Source: Mycobacteriales bacterium (lineage in GTDB: Bacteria; Actinomycetota; Actinomycetes; Mycobacteriales; SCTD01). From it: a DNA stretch of 45,479 nucleotides. The translations under genes and the position numbers were made by a program. Positions within the stretch are counted from its first letter, which is position 1, and every line of letters begins with the position of its first letter. Below the pieces are notes generated by a model, which had not been told where the DNA came from, did no database searches, and saw only the letters and a program-made list of their open reading frames with translations. Below are positions 22,961 through 30,106 of this stretch, one piece after another. Location of the stretch: the NCBI GenBank assembly GCA_040902655.1, contig JBBDWV010000001.1, positions 1-45,479 of the forward strand, in the 5' to 3' direction.

Positions 22961-23953
22961 TCAGCCCCGGCTGTACAGCACGTCGACGGCGTGCCGGCGG
23001 AAGCCCAGCCGCTCGTACGTCCGGACGGCGGGGGCGTTGGACTCGTCCACGTAGAGCAGCACCGAGGCCAGCCCACGGTTGCGCAGCGAGTGCAGGCCGA
23101 CCAGCGTGAGCGCCGGGCCGAGCCCGCGGCCCTGCTCGGAGGGGTCGACGCCGACGATGTAGACCTCGCCGATCGGCGGGTGGTCGTGGTGCTGGTGGGC
23201 CGGATGCGGGTGGGACTGCCCGCCCTCGGGCTCGCGGTCGTGCTGGTGCGGTGCACCACCGTCGTGCCCCCCGTGCACCTTGGTCCAGTGGAAGCCGACC
23301 AGCCGGTGCTGACCGTCGACCACCCGCTCCGCGAGGAAGAAGCCCTCAGGGTCGAACCACGGCTCCTTCTCGCGCAGCTCGACCTCGTGCAGCCCCCACC
23401 CGCCCTGGTCCGGGTGCTCCGCGAAGGCCCGGTTGTTCAGCTCCGTCCACGCCTGCTCGTCCCGCCCGGGTGCGAAGGCCCGCACCGTGACACCGGCGGG
23501 GAGCACCGGCTCGGGCAGCGGCGTCGTGAGCGGCCGGCGCATCTGCAGCAGCACCCGGCTGCGCGCGAAACCCAGACCGCTCGCCAGCGTCGCCGCCGCC
23601 GGCAGGTCGCCGTGCGCCCACAGTCGCAGCCGGCCGTCGGGCGTCTGCCCGCTCAGCGCCGTCACCAGCGCCCGCCCCAGCCCGCGGCCACGGGCGGCGG
23701 GGGCGACCACCAGCTCGGCACTCGGGCCCTCCACCTGGTCGGTGACGTCCAGATGGGCGTACGCGAGCACCTCCCCGCCCTTGCGGACCAGCAGGTTGCG
23801 CACCTCCTCGTCGCCGCCGTACGGCAGGTGCAGCAGCACGTGCTCGGACAGCGGGGGCATGCCGTCCGCTGCCTCGGCCTGCGCGACGAGCTGGTGGACG
23901 GCCCGGACGTCCTCGGGGGTGAGGCGTCCGAGCACCTCGCAGCTCGTGGACAT
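22961..23953 (-). CDS. mshD: mycothiol synthase
   Basis: A 330-aa enzyme with two GNAT domains that acetylates Cys-GlcN-Ins with acetyl-CoA, the last step of mycothiol synthesis. The N-terminal domain has the acetyl-CoA loop VVAPAARGRGLGRALV; the C-terminal, catalytic domain has ELNNRAFAEHPDQGGW and GVDPSEQGRGLGPALTLVGL. Between FHWTKVH and GEVYIVGVDP, where family members have a short linker, there is an insertion of about 33 residues with some eleven histidines between H222 and H258. That stretch could bind Ni or Zn or may be simple low-complexity growth. Single gene, convergent with pstB. Its presence marks the genome as actinobacterial. Confidence 0.94.
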   Translation of the reverse strand: MSTSCEVLGRLTPEDVRAVHQLVAQAEAADGMPPLSEHVLLHLPYGGDEEVRNLLVRKGGEVLAYAHLDVTDQVEGPSAELVVAPAARGRGLGRALVTALSGQTPDGRLRLWAHGDLPAAATLASGLGFARSRVLLQMRRPLTTPLPEPVLPAGVTVRAFAPGRDEQAWTELNNRAFAEHPDQGGWGLHEVELREKEPWFDPEGFFLAERVVDGQHRLVGFHWTKVHGGHDGGAPHQHDREPEGGQSHPHPAHQHHDHPPIGEVYIVGVDPSEQGRGLGPALTLVGLHSLRNRGLASVLLYVDESNAPAVRTYERLGFRRHAVDVLYSRG

Positions 23954-23974
23954 GGGGCGACGCTAGTCGCAGGC

Positions 23975-24577
23975 TCAGCCGGAGCCGGTGGGGGTGGCCG
24001 GCGGAGCCGGTGGAGCCGGTGGGGGCAGCGCGAGCAGCTCCTCGTAATCCTTGCGGGTGAAGGGGCCGAAGGACAGCAGGCCGTCGCCGCGAGGCACCTG
24101 CAGGTCCACCCCGTCGGCCCGGAAGCGCACCGCCCGGGCGCGCCCGGGCGCGGTGAGGGTCGTCACGATCTGGGCGTACCCCAGCGGCGGCGTGGTGTTC
24201 TGGGTCGCCGTCTCGCCGAGGGTCACCACGGCGGTTCCGCTCGGCCCGACCTCGACGTCCTCGACCGTGAAGCTGCCGGGCAGCCGGGTGCCGGTGCCCT
24301 CGGCGATCTGTTCCTGGGTCGGACCCTCCAGCAGCAGGGCGAGCAGCTCGTCGATCGACGGCCGGCGCTCGACGGCGCGGGTGGTGAACACCACCTGGCC
24401 GTCGCGGACGAAGTAGAGCGGCACCAGCCCGTCCCCTCGTGGCGGCTCCGGCTCCTGTGAGCGGTAGAAGTTGAAGGGCGCCGCGGCCGGGTCCAGGGCG
24501 CGCGGTCCCTCGTCCTCGGAGACGCCGCAGCCGGCCAGCAGGAGCGCCAGCGCGACGACCGGTGTGAGCTGCCTCAT
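23975..24577 (-). CDS. GerMN-domain lipoprotein
   Basis: A 200-aa exported lipoprotein with a GerMN-type domain. The signal peptide MRQLTPVVALALLLAGC carries lipobox LAGC with C17. The domain spans about residues 50-175: VPLYFVRDGQVVFTTRAV, LLALLLEGPTQEQIAEGTGT, VEVGPSGTAVVTLGE, and YAQIVTTLTAPGRARAVRFR. The C-terminus is Pro/Ala-rich. GerMN proteins sit next to MtrB-like kinases (as in LpqB) and may sense or tune envelope signals. Its start overlaps the kinase stop by 4 nt, so it is the last gene of the STAS-regulator-kinase-lipoprotein operon and probably modulates the kinase's outer domain. Confidence 0.85.
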   Translation of the reverse strand: MRQLTPVVALALLLAGCGVSEDEGPRALDPAAAPFNFYRSQEPEPPRGDGLVPLYFVRDGQVVFTTRAVERRPSIDELLALLLEGPTQEQIAEGTGTRLPGSFTVEDVEVGPSGTAVVTLGETATQNTTPPLGYAQIVTTLTAPGRARAVRFRADGVDLQVPRGDGLLSFGPFTRKDYEELLALPPPAPPAPPATPTGSG

Positions 24578-25929
24578 GACGGCTCCCCGGGGAGGGTGAC
24601 CCGGAAGCGGGCACCACCGCCGGGCCGGTCGAGCACCTCGACGGTGCCGCGATGGGCCTGCACGTGCTGGGCCACCAGGGCCAGCCCGAGGCCGGTCCCC
24701 TCGCTGCCGCCACGCATGCTCGAGGCGCGCCCACGGGCGAACCGGTCGAAGACCAGCTCGCGCTCGTCCAGCGGGACGCCCGCCCCCTCGTCGTCCACCT
24801 CGAGCACCAGCGTGTCGTCCCGGATGTCCAGCCCGACCCGGACCACGCCCCCGCCGTGCTTCGCGGCGTTCTCGACGAGGTTGGCGAGCACCTGTTCGTA
24901 CCTCCGCGGGTCGACGTCGAGAACCTCGGCGGTGCCACCGGTGTCCAGCACCTCCGGGGGCAGCCGGTGCACGGCGAGCAGCGCCTGGGTCAGGGCGACG
25001 ACGTCGGTCGGCCGGCGCTCGGCCGGGCGGTCGGAGCGGGCCAGCTCGAGCAGGTCGGTCACCAGCGACTCGAAGCGGGCCACCTCCGCACTCAGCAGGT
25101 CCACCGCGGCCGCGCTCCGCCCGTCCAGCTCGCTGCGGCGGCGGTCGAGCACGCTGGTCGCCGCCGACAGCGTCTGCAACGGGGAGCGCAGCTCGTGGCT
25201 GACGTCGGCCGCGAAGCGCCGGTCGGCCTCCGAGCGCGCGGACACCTCGTCGACCATCCGGTTGAAGGCCCGCGCCAGCTTGTCCAGATCAGGGTCGGTC
25301 TCCCGGGCGACCCGTGCCGTGAAGTCGCCGGAGGCGATACTGCCGGCCGCCGCGGCGGCGGAGGCCAGCGGGCTGAGCACCCGCCGGCTGATCCACCAGC
25401 CGACCGACGCGCCGGCAACGGTGGTGGCGAGGGCGACCAGCCCCAAGATCGTCGCGAGCACCCGCAGGGTGCGTTCGAGTTCGGTCAGCGGGTTGACCTC
25501 GTAGTACGACGCGTACACCGTCGGCAGGGGGACACCGACGACCAGCGCGTGGCTCTCGCGCAGCGGAACGCGCTGGACGGCCGGTGTGCCGTCATCGACC
25601 ATCCGCTGCAGCGCCGGCGGGATCGCGCCGGTGAGGCCGTTGTCGGCGCCGCGGGAGTACCACTGCCCGTCGCGGCGCACCAGCGGCCGGCGCACGTCGC
25701 CGGTGTCGAGATTGCGCAGGGCCACCTCGATGTCGGGGTTGTCCCCGCCCAGGTCCGGCCGGATGTAGGCCGCGTCGAGATAGGCCGCGCGCACCGCGCC
25801 GCGCTCCCGCTCGTCCAGCAGCGCCTCGCGGGTCAGGGAGTAGGTCGCGACAGCCAGCGACGTCGACAGCACCAGCGCGCCGACGCCGAAGACGGCGGTG
25901 ATCCGGGCCCGCAGGCCGGTGCGCCTCAC
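24574..25929 (-). CDS. sensor histidine kinase
   Basis: A 451-aa membrane kinase. One helix lies at about 8-30, an extracytoplasmic sensor domain at about 31-152, and a second helix at about 155-180. A HAMP domain follows (ISRRVLSPLASAAAAAGSIA), then a HisKA domain with phospho-acceptor H245 in ADVSHELRSPLQ. The ATPase domain has N-box NLVENAAKHGGG, G1 VDDEGAGVP, F-box FDRFARG and G2 GTGLGLALV. It should phosphorylate the OmpR-type regulator encoded 40 nt upstream. The layout resembles MtrB/CseC kinases with an associated lipoprotein. The signal sensed is unknown. Confidence 0.93.
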   Translation of the reverse strand: MRRTGLRARITAVFGVGALVLSTSLAVATYSLTREALLDERERGAVRAAYLDAAYIRPDLGGDNPDIEVALRNLDTGDVRRPLVRRDGQWYSRGADNGLTGAIPPALQRMVDDGTPAVQRVPLRESHALVVGVPLPTVYASYYEVNPLTELERTLRVLATILGLVALATTVAGASVGWWISRRVLSPLASAAAAAGSIASGDFTARVARETDPDLDKLARAFNRMVDEVSARSEADRRFAADVSHELRSPLQTLSAATSVLDRRRSELDGRSAAAVDLLSAEVARFESLVTDLLELARSDRPAERRPTDVVALTQALLAVHRLPPEVLDTGGTAEVLDVDPRRYEQVLANLVENAAKHGGGVVRVGLDIRDDTLVLEVDDEGAGVPLDERELVFDRFARGRASSMRGGSEGTGLGLALVAQHVQAHRGTVEVLDRPGGGARFRVTLPGEPS

Positions 25930-25969
25930 CGGGCCCCGGTCACCCGGCTGCGGTCACCACCGCTGTGCC

Positions 25970-26650
25970 TCACGGGCTGAGCTTGTAGCCCAGGCCCCGG
26001 ACGGTCACCAGGTGGGTGGGGTTGGCCGGGTCGCGCTCGACCTTGCGGCGCAGTCGGCCCATGTGCACGTCGACCAGCCGTTCGTCGCCGTAGACGTCGT
26101 AGCCCCACACCCGGTCGAGCAGCTGCTGGCGGCTCAGCACCCGACCGCTCTGATCGGCCAGCTCGCAGAGCAACCGGAACTCGGTACGGGTCAGGTGCAC
26201 CTGCTCCTCGCCGAGCAACACCTCGCCGGCCTCGGGCCGCAGCTCGATCTCGCCGAAGCTCAGCACCTTCGGGGCGTCCTCGCCGCTGCCGCTCGCGCGT
26301 CGGCGTAGCGCCCGGAGCCGGGCGGACAGCTCCTTGACCGCAACCGGCTTCACGACGTAGTCGTCGGCGCCGGCCTCGAGCGCTGCCACCACGTCGTGCG
26401 TGTCGTCCCGGGCACTCACCACGACGACCGGCACGTCGCCCAGGCGGCGCAGCGAGCGGATGCAGTCGAAGCCGTCCATGCCAGGAAGCATCAGGTCGAC
26501 CAGCACGAGGTCTGCGGGATTCGCCCGGTGCTCGGCCAGGCCTTCCTCGGCTGTCGCCATGTCCCGCACCGTGTAGCCCTCGTCCTCGAGGGCGAGACGC
26601 AGGGACAGGCGGATCCGGTCGTCGTCCTCGATGATCAGCAGGCGGGGCAC
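25970..26650 (-). CDS. OmpR-family response regulator
   Basis: A 226-aa DNA-binding regulator, partner of the kinase downstream. The receiver domain (1-115) has the acidic pair in IIEDDDR, phospho-acceptor D52 in LVDLMLPGMDG, Thr/Ser in VVVVSARDDT and Lys in DDYVVKPVAV. The C-terminal winged helix includes LTRTEFRLLCELADQSGRVL, DRVWGYDVYGDERLVDVHMG and LVTVRGLGYKL. Translation starts at GTG 26650, inside the end of the STAS gene (16-nt overlap), so the STAS protein and regulator are co-expressed. Proteins of this type bind direct repeats about 11 bp apart; two such repeats lie upstream of the operon. Confidence 0.94.
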   Translation of the reverse strand: MPRLLIIEDDDRIRLSLRLALEDEGYTVRDMATAEEGLAEHRANPADLVLVDLMLPGMDGFDCIRSLRRLGDVPVVVVSARDDTHDVVAALEAGADDYVVKPVAVKELSARLRALRRRASGSGEDAPKVLSFGEIELRPEAGEVLLGEEQVHLTRTEFRLLCELADQSGRVLSRQQLLDRVWGYDVYGDERLVDVHMGRLRRKVERDPANPTHLVTVRGLGYKLSP

Positions 26651-27003
26651 GGGGCCATGCTGCCAGGTGCGTGCGCCGCCGCGGGCTGGGCGGCCACACC
26701 GGCGGACACGCCGGCGGCCACACCGGCGGTCTCCGCCAGGGTCGAGCCGGGACCGTCGGGCGCCACGACGTCGACTCCGTCGGGCAGGAAGCGGGCCAGC
26801 CGGTGACAGCCGACCACGGCGAACGCCGCCTCGTCGTCGTAGGAGATCAGCCCGCCCAGGTCGACGACCAGGCGCGAGCAGCCGCACTTCACGACGTCGG
26901 CCGCGGCGTGCAGGACGTCGCGGGCTGCCGAGTCGTCGAGGTGACCGGACAGGCGGAGCCGGGCAGCGCCGGCGGCGGGTGCATCGAGCGCGAGGGTGAA
27001 CAC
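26635..27003 (-). CDS. STAS-domain protein with Glu at the phospho-Ser position
   Basis: A 122-aa cytosolic protein with a STAS (anti-anti-sigma-like) domain over residues 1-90: LRLSGHLDDSAARDVL, RLVVDLGGLISYDDEAAFAV, HRLARFLPDGVDVVAPDG. Aligned without gaps to the second STAS protein at 27.2 kb, the residue matching its Ser56 is Glu58, so it cannot be switched by the usual Ser phosphorylation and may mimic the phosphorylated state. The C-terminal 30 residues are Ala/Gly-rich and end in CPAC. It heads the operon that encodes the response regulator, kinase and GerMN lipoprotein. GTG 27003 lies within an inverted repeat. No anti-sigma kinase or sigma gene is adjacent. Confidence 0.75.
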   Translation of the reverse strand: MFTLALDAPAAGAARLRLSGHLDDSAARDVLHAAADVVKCGCSRLVVDLGGLISYDDEAAFAVVGCHRLARFLPDGVDVVAPDGPGSTLAETAGVAAGVSAGVAAQPAAAHAPGSMAPCPAC

Positions 27004-27027
27004 GGCGCAGATAGTTGCTGCGCCGTG
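27001..27027. repeat. 9-bp inverted repeat over the STAS start codon
   Basis: CACGGCGCA (27001-27009) and TGCGCCGTG (27019-27027) are exact reverse complements with a 9-nt spacer. On the minus strand it covers the start codon of the first STAS gene, so it could be an operator or a translation-blocking hairpin. Confidence 0.6.
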
Positions 27028-27049
27028 CGACGGAGCGGGTGCCGTCGTG

Positions 27050-27102
27050 TGACGGTTGGATGACGGCGACGGGGTGCGCGCGGACCGTCACCGGACCGTC
27101 AC
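27050..27102. promoter_or_regulatory. mirrored 11-bp direct repeats between divergent STAS genes
   Basis: TGACGG at 27050-27055 recurs at 27061-27066, and CGGACCGTCAC at 27081-27091 recurs back to back at 27092-27102. Both pairs have an 11-bp period and share the CCGTCA core on opposite strands. This is the spacing recognised by OmpR-family regulators, one of which is encoded in the left operon. Confidence 0.6.
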
Positions 27103-27193
27103 AGGAGGGACCGGTGACCGCCACCTGCTCCCGGCACGGTGGGCTCTGCCGGCGGGAATCCGCACCGCCGGACCGGACGATCGGCAGGCCCGC

Positions 27194-27499
27194 ATGACCG
27201 CCGCCACCCCGCTGCAGAACGCCACCGTGACGGTGCAGGTACGCGGCGACCTGGACCTGGCCTCGGTGGCCCGGGTGCGGGAGCGGCTGCACGACGCGCT
27301 GAGCTGCAAGCCGGCGCGCCTGGTGGTGGACCTGAGTGACTGCCCGTTCATCGACGCCAGCGCCCTGACGATGCTGGTCGACGTGCACCGCCGGGTCTGG
27401 CGGGCCGGCGGCGTGCTGGTCCTGTGCGGCTGCTCGCCCAGGGTGCTGCGGCTGCTGTCGCTGACCGGCCTGCGCCGGGTCTTCGAGATCGAGGAGTGA
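27194..27499 (+). CDS. STAS-domain anti-anti-sigma-like protein
   Basis: A 101-aa protein consisting of one STAS domain. It has VTVQVRGDLDLASVARVRER, RLVVDLSDCPFIDASALTML and GGVLVLCGCSPRVLRLLSLT. The conserved phosphorylation site is present (Ser56 in FIDASALT), so it could be controlled by an anti-sigma-type Ser kinase, as SpoIIAA and RsbV are. It is transcribed away from the STAS-regulator-kinase operon, with the 11-bp repeats in between. I use ATG 27194; upstream in-frame starts would add a low-quality N-terminus. No kinase partner lies nearby. It converges on glnR. Confidence 0.82.
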   Translation: MTAATPLQNATVTVQVRGDLDLASVARVRERLHDALSCKPARLVVDLSDCPFIDASALTMLVDVHRRVWRAGGVLVLCGCSPRVLRLLSLTGLRRVFEIEE

Positions 27500-27555
27500 G
27501 CCAGGACGGCACCAGCAAGGGTTCCGCGAGCGTCGCACTCAGCTGAGACGTCGGG

Positions 27556-28272
27556 CTACACCAGCGCGGGCTCGTCCTCGGCCAGCGCCGAGATCGGCGG
27601 TGTCACGAACTTGTAGCCCACGTGCCGGACCGTACCGATCAGCTGCTCGTGCTCGGCACCCAGCTTCGCGCGCAACCGCCGGACGTGCACGTCGACCGTA
27701 CGGGTGCCGCCGTAGTAGTCGTAGCCCCACACCTCCTGCAGCAGCTGCGCCCGGGTGAAGACCCGCCCCGGGTGCTGCGCGAGGTACTTCAGCAGCTCGA
27801 ACTCCTTGAACGTCAGGTCCAGCACCCGCCCGCGCAGCCGGCAAGTGTAGGTCCCCTCGTCGATGGTCAGCTCCCCGGCGCGCACGACCCCGGGGTCACT
27901 GGCCGGCGCCGCCTCGGTCTTGCGCCCGGTGGCCAGCCGCAGCCGGGCGTCGACCTCGGCCGGACCGGCGCTGTCGAGCAGCACGTCGTCGACTCCCCAC
28001 TCGGCCGTCAACGCGATCAGGCCGCCCTCGGTGAGCACAGCGAGCAGCGGTGCGGTCAGCCCGGTCGTGCGCAGCAGGCGGCACAGCGAGCGGGCGGCGG
28101 CCAGATCCTTGCGGGCGTCGACCAGCACGGCGTCGGACGGGGGGGCGCTCAGCAGGGCGGAGACCTCGGCGGGCGCGACGCGTACCGGATGGCCGAGCAG
28201 GGCCAGCGCCGGGAGCACCTCGGAGGAGGGGGTCAGCGCGTTGGTCAGCAGCAGCAGCGTGGACACGGGCAT
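27556..28272 (-). CDS. glnR: GlnR-type orphan response regulator
   Basis: A 238-aa OmpR-family protein, the global nitrogen regulator of actinobacteria. The receiver-like half starts [20 protein letters not shown] and has D52 in [20 protein letters not shown], without the full acidic pocket of normal receivers, consistent with GlnR being active as an unphosphorylated dimer. The winged helix is nearly canonical: [55 protein letters not shown]. No kinase gene is adjacent. GAGGAGG precedes ATG 28272. As I recall, glnR lies beside mshD in mycobacteria, matching the arrangement here. Expected targets are glnA, amtB and nitrate genes elsewhere in the genome. Confidence 0.92.
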   Translation of the reverse strand: MPVSTLLLLTNALTPSSEVLPALALLGHPVRVAPAEVSALLSAPPSDAVLVDARKDLAAARSLCRLLRTTGLTAPLLAVLTEGGLIALTAEWGVDDVLLDSAGPAEVDARLRLATGRKTEAAPASDPGVVRAGELTIDEGTYTCRLRGRVLDLTFKEFELLKYLAQHPGRVFTRAQLLQEVWGYDYYGGTRTVDVHVRRLRAKLGAEHEQLIGTVRHVGYKFVTPPISALAEDEPALV

Positions 28273-28383
28273 CCTCCTCTGGCCCGCCCGAGCGGCCCTC
28301 GTGGGAGAGGCGCCGTTGCCTCGTCAGCGCAGGGTAGACCCTGATGCAGGATGGGGCCGTGCTCGTATCCCTAAGTCTCCTGC

Positions 28384-28454
28384 GCGCCACCGCCCGGGGC
28401 GGGTCGCCCTCGCTGCCGGACGTCCCGGGCGCCACCGCCCGCGGCGGCTCGCCC
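28384..28454 (+). repeat. 26-bp direct repeat, 45 bp apart
   Basis: GCGCCACCGCCCG followed by GGCGG and TCGCCC occurs at 28384 and again at 28429 with about two differences, in the region before the MoaD-like gene. No function is evident. Confidence 0.55.
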
Positions 28455-28471
28455 GCTTCACTGGCACTCGG

Positions 28472-28723
28472 ATGAGCACGACGATCCGGTACTGGGCGGG
28501 CGCCCGCGCGGCTGCGGGTGTCGCCTCCGAGCAGACGTCCGCCGACACGTTGGCCGAGGCGCTGCTGCTGGCGCGTTCGGGCCGCGGCGAGCGGTTCTCG
28601 ACGGTGCTCGATGTCTGTTCGTTCGTCGTCGACGGCGACCCTGTCGGGATGCGTGACCCCGCCGCGGTGCCGCTGGCCGACGGTGGCCTGGTCGACGTGC
28701 TGCCGCCGTTCGCCGGCGGTTGA
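28472..28723 (+). CDS. MoaD/ThiS-like sulfur-carrier protein
   Basis: An 83-aa beta-grasp protein ending in Gly-Gly. The start MSTTIRYWAGARAAAGVASE, the helix ADTLAEALLLA, and the C-terminal part ADGGLVDVLPPFAGG fit the MoaD/ThiS family, in which the last glycine is adenylated and turned into a thiocarboxylate that donates sulfur for molybdopterin or thiamine (or, in some actinobacteria, cysteine). No MoaE, ThiG or E1-like activating gene is adjacent. It is transcribed away from glnR, and a rhodanese operon lies 4 kb on. Which pathway it serves cannot be decided from this window. Confidence 0.8.
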   Translation: MSTTIRYWAGARAAAGVASEQTSADTLAEALLLARSGRGERFSTVLDVCSFVVDGDPVGMRDPAAVPLADGGLVDVLPPFAGG

Positions 28724-28744
28724 CCGCAGCGCGCTGTCCCGGAA

Positions 28745-28835
28745 GCGCGGTGCAGGCCTCCGCTGGGTGACTCTCTTCTGCAGTGCGCGGTGCAGCCGCC
28801 CGCTGGTCGGCACTCTTCCGCAGCGCGTTGTGCAG
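28745..28835 (+). repeat. 40-bp tandem repeat, about 2.3 copies
   Basis: A unit beginning GCGCGGTGCAG starts at 28745 and 28785, and a partial third copy (GCGTTGTGCAG) at 28825, giving an exact 40-bp period. The copies differ at several bases. It follows the MoaD-like gene. Confidence 0.65.
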
Positions 28836-28875
28836 GAGAGGTCATATCCGCGCGATTCTTGACCTCTCCTGCACA
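28829..28875. terminator. 16-bp inverted repeat after the MoaD-like gene
   Basis: The arms 28829-28844 and 28860-28875 are exact reverse complements with a 15-nt loop. It lies about 105 nt after the MoaD-like stop and 68 nt before the next start, so it could be a tail-less terminator or an operator of the membrane-protein operon. Confidence 0.55.
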
Positions 28876-28942
28876 CCTCGCTGACCGGACACAGGCCCGC
28901 CGCCTCCTCGCGCCGCGCCGGCACTCTGGCAGGATCGCCCCG

Positions 28943-30106
28943 GTGAGCGAGGAGCAGCGCACCCCGGCGAATGCCGCCCGTCGCGGTGGTACCGGCGCAG
29001 ACCGGACCGCCCGCGACTGGGTCGGCAGCAATGAGCCCGAGCCGCCGGAGTACTCCGCCGGGCCCGATGTCGCTGCCGGCCCCGGTACCGGCGTCGCTCC
29101 GGCCGGCGAGGCCACAGGCGGTCGGGGCGCCGGCGACTCGGCCGTGGGCACCACGACGTCCCCAGCGGACACCACGATCGGGCCGGTGGGCGCGTCGGCT
29201 GGGCCACGCAACGGATCGGCAACCGGCGGATCGGCAACCAACCGATCGGCAACCGGCGGATCGGGGCCGCGGTCGGTCGTCCGCGCGACCGGGCCGCCCC
29301 GGCGGCCGGCCATGGTCGTCCAGGGCCTGTGGCCGGCGCTGCTGGCCGGCGCGCTGCTCGCCGCCACCGTCTTCGGGCTGCTGCCGCTCGCGGTCGCGGT
29401 GCTGGGCCTGCAGGTCTTCCTCGTCCTCGGCGCCCTCGCCCTGCTCGACGCACCCGCCTCCGGTGGCGCCTTCCTCGTCGCGACCGCCACGACCGTGGCC
29501 GCCGACGTGGTCGTGCTCACCGGCGACGGCCGGATCACGGGGCTGGCCGGCGTGGTCGGACTCGGGCTGGTGGCCTCGCTGGTGCACCAGCTGGTCCGCA
29601 GGGGACGCAGCCGGGTCACCGAGTCCCTGGCCGACACCCTGGTTGTCCTCGTCGTCTCGGTGGCCGCCGCCTGCCTGCTCGCCCTACGCCAGGTGGACGG
29701 TGGTGAGCAGGTCCTGCTGGTCAGCCTGGCCGCGGCCGGCGGGGTGTTGCTGCTCGGCCGGATCGGCGACTGGATTGCGCCGCGTCCGATGCTCGCCGTC
29801 GGCTCGACCCGCGGCTGGCCGGGGCTGCTCCTCGGCCTCGGCGCCGGGATGGCGGTCGCCGTCGCCGTCGCGGATGCCGGCCTGGGCGACGGGAACTTGC
29901 CGCTGCATTCGGCTGCCCTGCTCGGTCTCGTGATCGCCTCCACCGTCGCCACAGCCGATCTCGCCGTCGACCTCGGCGCGGCCGAGCTTCGGGCCGGCTG
30001 GCGCGACGCCCGCCGCGTAGCCGCTCTGCGCCCGACCGCGCTCCTGCTCCCGTACGCCGTGCTCGGGCCGATCGCCCTGCTCGCCGGTCGGTTGGTCCTG
30101 CCGTGA
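28943..30106 (+). CDS. multi-pass membrane protein of unknown function
   Basis: A 387-aa protein not recognised as a named family. Residues 1-125 are a disordered, Gly/Ala/Thr/Pro-rich cytosolic segment containing a 5-residue repeat (GSATG, GSATN, RSATG), encoded by 15-bp tandem repeats at about 29215-29264. After that come some eight predicted membrane helices, for example VVQGLWPALLAGALLAATVF, LPLAVAVLGLQVFLVLGALA and LADTLVVLVVSVAAACLLAL. The stop overlaps the LmeA-like gene by 4 nt (GTGA), so they act together, perhaps in envelope lipid or lipoglycan assembly. Start GTG 28943 is chosen by position; several in-frame alternatives exist. Confidence 0.72.
   Translation: MSEEQRTPANAARRGGTGADRTARDWVGSNEPEPPEYSAGPDVAAGPGTGVAPAGEATGGRGAGDSAVGTTTSPADTTIGPVGASAGPRNGSATGGSATNRSATGGSGPRSVVRATGPPRRPAMVVQGLWPALLAGALLAATVFGLLPLAVAVLGLQVFLVLGALALLDAPASGGAFLVATATTVAADVVVLTGDGRITGLAGVVGLGLVASLVHQLVRRGRSRVTESLADTLVVLVVSVAAACLLALRQVDGGEQVLLVSLAAAGGVLLLGRIGDWIAPRPMLAVGSTRGWPGLLLGLGAGMAVAVAVADAGLGDGNLPLHSAALLGLVIASTVATADLAVDLGAAELRAGWRDARRVAALRPTALLLPYAVLGPIALLAGRLVLP

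Noticed and set aside
25970-26650. Response regulator as PhoP of the phosphate regulon
   Set aside because: PHO boxes nearby made this tempting, but the operon has a GerMN lipoprotein and STAS gene as in MtrAB/Cse-like systems, and the 11-bp repeats before it (CCGTCA) differ from GTTCACC.
28273-28471. Molybdenum-cofactor riboswitch before the MoaD-like gene
   Set aside because: The region holds direct repeats, but I could not assemble the conserved cores of that riboswitch.
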